64,000 nucleotides of DNA from Euleptes europaea. Taxonomy: Eukaryota > Chordata > Lepidosauria > Squamata > Sphaerodactylidae. Position numbers and translations under genes: made by a program. Within the stretch, counting starts at the first letter, position 1. Each line of letters begins with the position of its first letter. Location: the NCBI RefSeq assembly GCF_029931775.1, contig NC_079322.1, positions 77,623,326 to 77,687,325 on the forward strand, in the 5' to 3' direction. The notes under the pieces were generated by a model, which was not told where the DNA came from, ran no database searches, and worked only from the letters and a program-made list of their open reading frames with translations. This document shows positions 30,170 through 39,700 of the stretch, one piece after another.

Positions 30170-30790
30170 GATTGTGTGTGAGAGAGAGAAGTGCTGTCCA
30201 GTCACTTCTGACTCATGGCAACCCCATGAATCAATGTCCTCCAAAATGTCCTATCTTTGACAGCCTTGCTCAGATCTTGCAAATTGAGGGCTGCGGCTTC
30301 CTTTATTGAGTCCATCCATCTCTTGTTGGGTCTTCCTCTTTTCCTGCTGCCCTCAACCTTTCCTAGCATGACTGTCTTTTCCAGTGACTCTTGTCTTCTC
30401 ATAATATGCCCAAAATACATTAGCCTCAGTTTAGTCATTTCAGCTTCTAGGGTCAGTTCAAGCTTGCTTTGATCTAGAACCCACTGATTTTTTTTTGGGG
30501 GGGGGGCATACAGTATCCGTAACACCCTCCTCCAACCCCACATTTCAAAGGAGTCTACTTTCTTCCTTTCTTCAATGTCCAGCTTTCACACCCATACATA
30601 GTAATAGGAAATACGATGGCATGAATTAACTTGATCTTGGAGAATTACACAACTTTAAGGCTGACAGTGAGGAAATTGAAATTGTTGAAGACTTTCTATT
30701 CTTTGGCTCCACCATCAACCAAGAGGGAGACTGCAGCCAAGGAATCAGAAGGAGATTGAGACTGGGAAGGGCAGCCATGAAGGAGATCTT
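30170..30790. mobile_element. BovB LINE with internal inversion
   Basis: 30170-30640 is minus strand (3' end and RT C-terminus: KLELTLEAEMTKLRLMYFGH). 30641-30790 is plus strand and encodes the segment lying just upstream in the ORF ([33 protein letters not shown]). Adjacent segments in opposite orientation are the mark of twin priming. Confidence 0.85.
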
Positions 30791-30877
30791 ATAGAAGAAT
30801 ATAAATTACAACTGAATAAAAACATGGGTAAGTGTTTCTGTCTTTGCCTTTCCACACGGGCAGACTTTCTCTTCAAT

Positions 30878-30950
30878 TGGGGTTTCCAAAAATCTGGTCT
30901 GGCAATCTCCTGGAATTACAACTGGTCTGCAGTCAATATTACAATAGGAG
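30878..30950 (+). mobile_element. GGTTGCCA MITE fragment
   Basis: TCTCCTGGAATTACAACTGG core only. Confidence 0.55.
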
Positions 30951-31324
30951 TTTGTGGCTGAATGGGCAGATTTTAAACATCTTTGAAGGTGGAAGTAAAA
31001 AAGGCGTGCCTCAGCCCAGAAAGAGGATTAAGGCTTGAAATTGAGTTTCAATTATTTCGAGAGAGGGAGGTGGTTTTGGCTGTTGACAAGGGCCCCGGCA
31101 GCTACGAATGTGCATAAAGTGATAAGCCTCTAATGAGCTATGCTCCACGTAGGTTCAGGGAGAGGCTGGGACAGAAAAGATGGTGCATTTGGCATTTTCC
31201 TGCCCAGAGGAACACTCCAAGACATTCGAGGGCATGAGTCTGAAAATCCATTTGGCACCACTTTCGGTCCCGGTAGTGAACCTGGAGTCCAATCTGGCCT
31301 GAACATTTTCCTGCAAAAGGGACC
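30951..31324. other. Intergenic, unassigned
   Basis: No exon, no repeat recognised. Confidence 0.35.
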
Positions 31325-31408
31325 TTGGCAGAGTGTAAAGCACTAGAGTCCACCTTCCAAAGAAGCCATTTTCTCAAGGGGAACTGATTGGTGTAGTCTG
31401 GAGATGTG

Positions 31409-31649
31409 ACAGCCAGTACGGTGTAGTGGTTAAGAGCGGCGGACTCTAATCTGGAGAACCAGGTTTGATTCCCCACTCCTCCCCATGAAGCCAGATGGGT
31501 GACCTTGGGCCAGTCACAGTTTTCTCTGAATTCTCTCATCCCACACGGAGGCAGGCAATGGCAAAACCACCTCCCAAGTCTCTTGCCTCGAAAATCCTAT
31601 GGCGTTGCCATAAATCAGCTGTGACTTGACAGCGCTTTCCACCACCAGT
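31409..31649 (+). mobile_element. Sauria-type SINE with BovB-like tail, inserted in a MITE
   Basis: SINE-A-like head (GGTGTAGTGGTTAAGAGC, GGTTTGATTCC) but a different tail: GGCAATGGCAAAACCACC then TTGCCATAAATCAGCTGTGA and CTTGACAGCGC, which resembles the BovB 3' end. The MITE piece 31325-31408 and AGTCTGGAGAT on both sides indicate a target duplication. Confidence 0.8.
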
Positions 31650-31681
31650 CTGGAGATAGTTTCAAAGGGCAGGTGTGTTGG

Positions 31682-31886
31682 TAGGGTTGCCAGGTCCCTC
31701 TTCAGCACCGGCAGGAGGTTTTTGGGGCGGAGCCCGAGGAGGGTGGGGTTAGAGGGAGGGACTTCAATGCCATAGAGTCCAATTGCCAAAGTGGCCATTT
31801 TCTCCAGGGGAACTGATTTCTAGCGGCTGGAGATCAGTTGTAATAGCGGAAGATCTCCAGCTAGCACCTGGAAGTTGGCAACCCCA
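31682..31886 (-). mobile_element. GGTTGCCA MITE, full length
   Basis: GTAGGGTTGCCAGGTCCC to GAAGTTGGCAACCCC. Confidence 0.85.
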
Positions 31887-32439
31887 GGGTTGCCTTTTGC
31901 ACAGAACAGTCGTCTTTGCAAAATTGCCTTGGGGTGGGGTTGGGGGTGTGGTAGGAAGGGGGGGTCGCTTCCTGCTCTTTGCAAGTCCAGCTGGGATGTC
32001 AACAAGATCAAAGGCGTCTGCCTGCTGTTACCATTCATCTGGCAGGGCTAATATACCCCCTTGGCCTACGTGGATTCTAGAAGGGGGGGAAGATCAGAGA
32101 GGAACAGGCGTGCACACAGGAACCTTTTTAGGACCCAGAAAGGGGAAAGGGGAGGAAAACCCCTCTTTACTGAGATGAATGCTATTTACCTAGCAGACTG
32201 GTTGTACAACCAGCTTGGCTGGTATCCACAGGCTTCTCCCCCAAACATTGCTCTTTTTGGCCTGTTTCCAAAAACCCTCTGGCCTTGAGGCCTGCATTAG
32301 AGCAGAATTTTTTCTTTCCTTCTTTTGCCGGTGATGCTTTTTTTCGAAGAAGATGCAAAACCAGCAGTCTCTTCTCCAAGGAGTTTACAGTCACAGATGC
32401 TGCCTGGGACAGAGGGGAGGGAGATGGAGGACAAGAAGT
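31887..32439. other. Intergenic, unassigned
   Basis: No coding or repeat signal that I can support. Confidence 0.35.
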
Positions 32440-32775
32440 AGAGTTGCCAATTCCAGGATGGGAAATCCCTGGCGTTTTGGGGAAAGAAGAAGAGTTGGTT
32501 TTTATAGGCCGACTTTCTCTACCACTTAAGGGAGAATCAAACCAGCTTACAATGACCTTCCCTTCTCCCCACAACAGACACCTTGTGAGATAGGTGGGGC
32601 TGAGAGAGCTCAGAGAGAACTCTGACTAGCCCAATGTCACCCAGCAATCTTCATATGTAGGAGTGGGAAAACCAACCCAGTTCACCAGATTAGAGTCCTT
32701 CCTTAAGATTGATTCTTCCTTTAGTGGTAGAGAAAGTCGGCATATAAAAGCCAACTCTTCTGCTGCTGCTGCTGA
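32440..32775. mobile_element. MITE scrap plus SINE-A pair in inverted orientation
   Basis: 32440-32480 is a GGTTGCCA MITE scrap. 32482-32700 is minus-strand SINE-A; 32701-32775 is a plus-strand SINE-A 3' end, ending in a (TGC)n/(TGA)n run. Confidence 0.75.
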
Positions 32776-32782
32776 TGATGAT

Positions 32783-32998
32783 GTGAACACATGAAGCTGC
32801 CTTCTACTGAATCAGACCTTTGGTCTATCAAAGTCAGTATTGTCTGCTCAGACCTGCAGCGGCTCTCCAGGGTCTCAGGCAGAGAAAGTCTTTCACATCA
32901 CCTACTTGCCTAGTCCCTTTAACTGGAGATGCCGGGGGTTGAACCTGGGTCCTTCTGCATGCCAAGTAGAGGCTCTACCACTGAGCCACGGCCCCTCC
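32783..32998 (-). mobile_element. SINE-B, full length
   Basis: CACATGAAGCTGCCTTCTAC start and CACTGAGCCACGGCCCCTCC head on the minus strand. Confidence 0.88.
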
Positions 32999-33204
32999 CT
33001 TGTGGCCCTTGATCTCTGAAGGCGCTATCTTCATCTGGTGTCTCAGCTGTGACCATTCCGCCTTGAGTGACTCTGCCAGGCATTTAGCCTCGTGACAGAG
33101 TCTAGTCCCCTTAAGGTATTGCTCTTAGCTTCGCTGACAAAAGCGAACCCCCTCACCACGTTAAGGTGTGCGTCCAAGAGCGGGGTGGGGCAATGTAATG
33201 ATGT

Positions 33205-33603
33205 AGAAATGTACTTGAAGGGCTGTCATATAGAGGACGGTGCTGAGTGGTTTTCTGTTGCCCCAGAACCAATGGGTTGAAACTAGATCAAAAGTGTTTC
33301 CGCCTAAACATTAGAAGGGACTTTCGAACAGTGAGAGCGGTTCCTCAGTGGAACAGGCTTCCTCGGGAGGTGGTGAGCTCTCCTTCCCTGGAGGTTTTTA
33401 AGCAGCGGCTAGGTGGCCATCTGCCAGCAATGCTGATTCTATGACCTCAGGCAGATCATGAGAGGGAGGGCATCTTGGCCATCTTCTGGGCATGGAGTAT
33501 GGGTCACTGGGGGTGTGGGGGGAAGGTAGTTGTGAATTCCCTGCATTGTGCAGCGGGTTGGACTAGATGACCCTGGTGGTTCCTTCCAACTCTATGATTC
33601 TAT
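33205..33603 (+). mobile_element. CR1-a LINE 3' end
   Basis: YLKGCHIEDGAEWF and [20 protein letters not shown]-type coding end (here AVPQWNRLP), then CTGCATTGTGCAG.GGGTTGGAC and the GATTCTAT end. Confidence 0.88.
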
Positions 33604-34060
33604 TAAATGCTTGCTGGTGTTAAAAGTAGGCCTGCGTGCTGGCTGGATGAGAAGGAAAAGCATGCCAGCCGCTGTAACAGAGGCCGGCCTTCTTCCACAA
33701 GTCATCCAAGCATGCTTCTTTGCAGAGGTGGAAGATGCTCTGCAAGATTTAAACCAGCCTGTCCTGGATCTTCTCAAGATCCCTTGCCAAGAGAGCCCCC
33801 GTCACTGAAGCGCCTTTGTTGTGGTTACCTGTTTACACTTGGCAATAAATGGCAACGATATGATCAGTCTAGTTCTGAGAGTCGCCCTGTTGGGAGCCCA
33901 AGGGGTTTTGTGCTTTTGGCATGCGTGCCTGACCTGCAGAAGCACAGGGAATCGTTCAAGGCTCCCATGATCAGTGCACGGAGCCAGAGGGGGGCCCACA
34001 GACAAGTGCAAAATAAAACTAAAAATAAGTTGCTTCTAACTTACAGCAACCTGCTGAATG
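33604..34060. other. Intergenic, unassigned
   Basis: A short open frame here (about 33618-33808) has no recognisable domain. No repeat assigned. Confidence 0.35.
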
Positions 34061-34195
34061 AATGGTCCTCACCTGGATAGCCCAGGTGAGTCCAATCTTG
34101 TCAGATCCAGGAAGCTAAGCAGGGTCAACCCTGGTTAATCCTTGGATGGAAGAGTGCCAAAAAAGCCCAGGGTTACTAAACACAGGAAGGCAAGC
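34061..34195 (+). mobile_element. SINE-5S copy
   Basis: TCTTGTCAGATCCAGGAAGC, TAAGCAGGGTCAACCCTGGT, CTTGGATGG. Confidence 0.8.
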
Positions 34196-34322
34196 ATAGA
34201 ATGCTAGAGGTGGAAGGGACCACCAGAGTAATCTAGTCCAACCCCCTGCACAATGCAGGAAATTCGCAACTGCCTCCCCCCACATTTCCAGTGACCCCTA
34301 CTCCATGCCCACAAGATGGGGG
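34196..34322 (-). mobile_element. CR1-a 3' tail
   Basis: CTAGTCCAACCCCCTGCACA and TGACCCCTACTCCATGCCC. Confidence 0.85.
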
Positions 34323-34486
34323 GAACACACCCATGGCACAGCGGTCCTGTGCACGAGGGCCCGAATTTGCAGGCTATCATCACAACTACACAGAAAACCT
34401 GACCAGACTCCAAGCACAGAAAGAAAATCTGACTGTCACGTCCCAGAAATTGTGAGTTTGTGTATGCAGGTCACCTTTTCCTTTTT

Positions 34487-34690
34487 TTTTTTCTGCCGAC
34501 AAGTCACAGCTGACTTATGGAAACCCCATAGGATTTTCAGCGCTAGGGACATTCAGAGGTGGTTTTGCCATTGCCTGTCTCTAGGTAGCGACCCTGGACT
34601 TCTTGAATGGTCCCCCATCCAAATACTATCTAGGGCCTACTCTGCTTAGCTTCCAAGATCTAACAAGATTGGGCTAGCCAGATCAGGGCG
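34487..34690 (-). mobile_element. SINE-5S, full length
   Basis: BovB-like tail (CAAGTCACAGCTGACTTATG) at left; 5S-like part (CTCTGCTTAGCTTCCAAGATC) at right. Confidence 0.82.
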
Positions 34691-34719
34691 TGTCACCTTT
34701 AGAATTTGGCAATGTTTTT

Positions 34720-34918
34720 TGGAGGACCTGTGGCTCAGTGGCAGAGCATCCGTTTGACATACAGGAGATCCCAGGTTCAACCCCCCAGCATCTCCAGTTA
34801 AAGAATCTAGCATTAGATGATGGGGGAGAGACCCTGGAGAGCCGCTGCAGATCTGAGTAGACAATACTGACTGTGATGGACCAAGGGTCTGGTTCAGTAT
34901 AAGGCAGCTTCATGTGTC
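34720..34918 (+). mobile_element. SINE-B, full length
   Basis: GACCTGTGGCTCAGTGGCAG head, AGGCAGCTTCATGTG end. Confidence 0.87.
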
Positions 34919-35032
34919 CTTAATTTCTTCAGGACTGATGGCTCTCTCTACCTCCTGGCCAGTTTCTCACAATCTCTGTGCCTAGGTCACAATCTTTGGC
35001 TCACAAGATCTTGTGCCCCAGTAGAGAAATGT

Positions 35033-35247
35033 ATAAGAACATAAGAAAGGCCCTGCTGGATCAGACCAAGGCCCATCCAGTCCAGCAGTCTGTTCACACA
35101 GGGGCCAACCAGGGGCCTCTAGGAAGCCCACAAACAAGATGACTGCAGCAGCACCATCCTGCCTGTGTTCCACCGCACCCAAAATAACAGGCATGCTCCT
35201 CTGATACTAGAGAGAATAGGTATGCAGCTTGACTAGTATCCATTCTA
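35033..35247 (-). mobile_element. CR1-b 3' tail
   Basis: AAGAACATAAGAAAGGCCCT to TTGACTAGTATCCATT. Confidence 0.87.
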
Positions 35248-35276
35248 AAAGATTTATCTTTTTAAATCTACATTAA

Positions 35277-35715
35277 TACATGAAACTGCCTTATATTGAA
35301 CCAGAGCCTAGGTCCATCAAAGTCAGTATTGTCTACTCAGACTGGCAGCGGCTCTCCACGGTCTCAGGCGGAGGTCTTTCACATCACCTACTTGTCTGGT
35401 CCTTTTAACTGGAGATGTTGGGGATTGAACCTGGGACCTTCTGCATGCCAAGCAGATGCTTTACAAACTGAGCCACAGCCCCTCCCCTATAACACATTAA
35501 CACATGACACATGAAGCTGCCTTATACTGAATCAGACCCTTGGTCCATCAAAGTCAGTATTGTCCACTCAGACCGACAGTGGCTCTCCAGGGTCTCAAGG
35601 TAGAGGTCTTTCACATCACCTACTTGCCTAGTCCCTTTAACTGGAGATGCCAGGGATTGAACCTGGGACCTTCTGCATGCCAAGCAGATGCTCTGCCACT
35701 GAGCCTCAGCCCTCC
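35277..35715 (-). mobile_element. Two SINE-B copies, same orientation
   Basis: 35277-35486 and 35503-35715, both minus, each from ACATGAA.CTGCCTTATA to the GAGCC..AGCCC head. Separate insertions or a tandem duplication. Confidence 0.87.
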
Positions 35716-35842
35716 CCCCACCTTTATAGTCCACCTTTCTCATCCGGACTCAAGGTGGATTATTCAGTGTAAAAATCAATGCAATCTACAGAATGGGACA
35801 TTTGATAAGCAATGCAATAGGATTATTGTTATTATTTTTTTT

Positions 35843-35895
35843 TGCCGACCAGTCACAGCTGACTTATGGGGACCCAGTAGGGTCTCCAAGGCTAG
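35843..35895 (-). mobile_element. SINE-5S tail scrap
   Basis: CCAGTCACAGCTGACTTATG GGGACCC, the BovB-like 3' tail only. Confidence 0.65.
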
Positions 35896-36437
35896 GTCTG
35901 ACCCCAAGCAGCCCCTCCCCCCGCCAAGGAGGGCAGTCCCCCCACCCTCTGGAGGGAAAGAGAGCGAGAAGGGCGAGCCCCCCCGCCCCACACCCCCCTG
36001 GGAGGAGACAGGGCGGGGAGAGCCGGCGGCGGAGCAGGCGGGCAGAGGCGCTGCTCGTCCCCCAACGCGCCCGGCCGTCCCGGTCCTCCCGGGGGCTTTT
36101 GCGCCCGATCCAAAGCGCCGCCTCCCCAGAAGCCTCGCAAACCAGCCGGATTTCTTTTTTATTGGGGGGGGGGAGGGCAGAGACGATCGCGCCCGCCAGC
36201 CCGCCGCCGCCCCGGCCTCTGGAGGAACATCTGGATCTTCTTTTCCAGCCCGCCCTGCTGCCCCCGGGTCGAGGCCGGCAGGTAGAGCGGGACGGGAAGG
36301 CTGCATTGGAAAAGGCGAACACCCCCCCCCCCAAAAAAAGCCTCCCTTCCCGGTTTGTCCCCATTGCTTGAACTTGGGGGGAAACTTTGGTTTTCTTGGA
36401 AAAGGCCGTTTGGCCAGGAGGCGCGACGGCAGAAGGG

Positions 36438-36455
36438 AAGAAAGGAAGGAAGAAA

Positions 36456-36496
<41 letters not shown>

Positions 36497-36497
36497 G
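36438..36497 (+). repeat. (GGAA)/(GAAA)n purine tract
   Basis: About 60 bases of A/G only, a mirror-symmetric polypurine run inside the CpG island, 140 bases before the start codon; likely variable in length and able to form triplex DNA. Confidence 0.9.
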
Positions 36498-36637
36498 GAG
36501 GCTGCCTGCCTTTTTTTGCAACAAAAAAAAAGAGACGAAGACCGAGTTGCGCGTTGCTGGGGGCCGGAGAGTTGTGCTGCCTTGAACTCGGTGCAGGAGG
36601 AGGAGGAGGAGAGCGGCGAGGCGCGGCTGCCACGGAC

Positions 36638-36703
36638 ATGCAACTGGCCCGGGCGCTGCTGCGGGGCGCGGGCCTCTGGCTGCTGCCCCTCTTGGCTGCG
36701 GAG
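36638..36703 (+). CDS. NRADD: Receptor exon 1 (signal peptide)
   Basis: 22 codons, with Arg near the N-terminus followed by a Leu-rich core ending LLPLLAAE. Donor GAG|GTGGGT. The exon is linked to the CRD exons by phase and gene layout, not by a transcript, and lies 25.3 kb upstream of them. Confidence 0.7.
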
Positions 36704-39700
36704 GTGGGTCTCTCCCTGCCCCTTGGGTCCTGGGGGCGGCGGGTCTCGGGGGCGAAGGGCGCCGGCCGCGGCCCCGGCGGGATGGAGCGCTTTTCGCGCC
36801 CGGGCGTCTGAACGGGGCCGCCCAGCCCGCGCCTCTCCCGGGGCTGGAGGAGGAGGAGGAGGGCCCGGGGCCGCCTTGCTCCCGAGGAAGCCCGCTGGGA
36901 GGGCCTCGCGCTTGGCAGAGGTCTTCGCGGAGGCTGCCTTGGCCGTTGGGTGACTGGGGTTGAGTGGGATCGGGGCCTTTTCCAAATTAGGTGGCGAGGG
37001 TAGCAACCCTCGGACTTTAATCCGAGGTAGGACTCAAGCGCGGAAACTATTCCGGATTCCGGAGTTTGCAGTGCAATCCCAAAGAGAGCTCCTCCAGTCT
37101 AATCCCATTAATTTCAATTGGTTTAGACCGCAGTGACTCTGGATAGGATTGCATGCTTAGTCTGAGACGGGTGGGGTATTAATGAAATTGAAATTAGATG
37201 GACCAAGGGTCTGATTCAGTAGAAGGCAGCTTCATGTGAAAGTGTCACTCTGAGTATATACAGAATGCATGGCCATAGGGACCTATTTTGAGTTCCACAG
37301 TTTACAGTACAATCCTAAAGAGAGTTACTCCAGTCTGATCCCATTAATTTCAATTGGTTTAGACCGGAGTGACTCTGGATAGGATTGCGCTCTTAGTCTG
37401 AGACGGGCGGGGTGTTAATGAAATTGAAATTTGATGGACCGAGGGTCTGATTCAGTAGAAGGCAGCTTCATGTGAAAGTGTCAGAGTGCCTCTGAGTATA
37501 TACAGAATGCATGGCCATGGGGACCTATTTTGAGTTCCACAGTTTACAGTACAATCCTAAAGAGAGTTACTCCAGTCAGATCCCATTAATTTCAATTGGT
37601 TTAGACGAGTGACTCTGGATAGGATTGCATGCTTAGTCTGAGACGGGTGGCGTGTTAATGAAATTGAAATTTGATGTACCAAGGGTCTGATTCGGTAGAA
37701 GGCAGCTTCATGTGAAAGTGTCAGAGTGCCTCTGAGTATATACAGAATGCATGGCCCTAGGGACCTATTTTGAGTTCCACAGTTTACAGTACAATCCTAA
37801 AGAGAGTTACTCCAGTCAGATCCCGTTAATTTCAATTAGTTTAGACTGGAGTAACTCTGGATAGGATTGCACTCTTAGTCTGGGAGTGGTGAAGAAGCGA
37901 TGAAAGTGTCAGAGTGCCTCTGAGCATATGCAGAATGCATGGCCGTAGCCACAAGCAGCTTCCTTGGGGTAAGAATCTGGCTTTAGGGCTATTTTGTGTC
38001 CCAGCACGTATCTGGGTTGAATTCAAACAGTGGTTATAGGGCACAAAATAGCACTTCCTGCTTCAAACGAATGCTTGTGAATCCTCATGAGGGCCCCCTG
38101 TGCATAAAGGTGAGCTTGGAGCCGAGTTCAAATTCTGTGTATGTCCACACAGTGGTCGTGAACTTCAGCAACCTAACTCTCAACACTCTCTTGACCTGGT
38201 TGAAGTTTTCACACTTCTGAAGCGTCCTGGATGTGACATTGAGTAGAGGGTAGTTAGAGTAAGATAAAGTGAAAACAGAGCCGTTGCGGATATGGTCCAC
38301 CTTCAGATAATATTTTATTCACATTTTAATAATGCAATTTATATATTATTCATATAATTCTTGAATAATATTTTAATTCCCCCCATTATCTTCCAAGCAA
38401 GTTGAAACCATACACTTGGTTGGTCTCTGTTTTATTGTCGCAACAATCCTGCAAGGTAGGCGGGTGAGAGCGTGTGCTTGGCTGAAGGTCACGCAGCTTC
38501 ACGAGAGAGTGGAGATTCGGACCCGGGTCAGACTCAAAACTTTGCTGTCTTGCAAACCGTAGGGTATGTAAAGACAAGCTCCCTTAAGGTGATAGATGCT
38601 TACCTTTTACATTAGCCAAGCTTACGGTCAGGGTGGTTACTTTCAGAGGATAGCCCTGTTGGTCTGCAGGAGAATCATAGAGATGGAAGGGACCACCAGG
38701 GCCATCTAGTCCAACCCCCTGCACAATGCAGGAATTTTACAACTACCTTCCCCCCACACCCCCAGTGACCCCTACTCCATGCCCAGAAGATGGCCAAGGT
38801 GCCCTCCCTCTCATGATCTGCCTAAGGTCATAGAATCAGCATTGCTGACAGATGGCCATCTAGCCTCTGCTTAGAAACCTCCAGGGAAGGAGAGCTTACC
38901 ACCTCCTGAGGAAGCCTGTTCCACTGAGGAACCACTTGGACTGTTAGACAATTCTTCCTAATGTCTAGATGGAAACTCTTTTAATTTAATTTCAACCCGT
39001 TGGTTCTGGTCCGACCTTTCTGGGGCAACAGAAAACAACTTGGCACCAAGTCGGCAAGATTCGATTCCAGGAGCGCCTTAGAGACCAGTGAGATTTTCAG
39101 GGTATAAAAGCTTTTGAGAGTCAAAGCTCCCTTTGTCAGAGAAGAGTCGGAATGGAGATCTCTGAGTTAGGGCGGTTAATGTATGATTCTTTCCCACCAC
39201 CGCCCCCATGCACATACACAAGGAAGGGGGTGAGTCACTCCAGATCCCTCAGGACAAAATGCAGAGCAGCGATGCTCCCTTTGTGCTGGAGCGGTTGTTT
39301 ACATCAGCGCATACTTCTTTTCAGAATAATGCCCCAAAGATCATGCAATCTAACTTTGTTTAATTTTTTAAAGATGTGAGATTGAGGAGGCGGAAAGGAA
39401 GCAAAGGGACTCCACTTCAAAGAAGTGTGGAATAAGAGAGGGCCTAAGGGGACAGAGGACAGGGGTGACTCCCCCCCCCCCCAAGTTCAGGTGGGCCGTA
39501 AGCTCTCTCTGGCTCCGCTCCTTAACTGCAGAATGAGAATTAGAAGTGACCTACCTCACAGGGCTGTTGCGTGGTTCACAATACCATCCTAAGAGAGGCG
39601 GTGTGGTATAGTGGTTAAGAGCAGTGGTTTGGAGCAATGGACTCGGATCAGGAGAACCGGGTTTGATTCCCCATTCCTCCACATGAGCAGCGGAGGCTAA

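Larger units (their letters stand above)
35896..37010 (+). promoter_or_regulatory. NRADD: CpG island, promoter and exon 1 of the p75-type receptor gene
   Basis: Very GC- and CpG-rich block surrounding the signal-peptide exon, with the 5' UTR ending in a GGA/GAG-rich run (36591-36616) before the ATG. No TATA box. A long (GAAA)n purine run lies upstream. Long open frames on both strands are a by-product of GC richness. Confidence 0.75.

Noticed and set aside
35540-36811. Very long open frame upstream of and across the receptor exon
   Set aside because: Product of a GC-rich CpG island joined to a SINE-B; low-complexity Pro/Arg/Gly composition and no domain. The short signal-peptide exon with a proper donor is the real coding part.
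35864-37006. Long antisense open frame over the CpG island
   Set aside because: Same GC artefact, with Ser/Phe/Leu runs from the purine tract and no recognisable domain.
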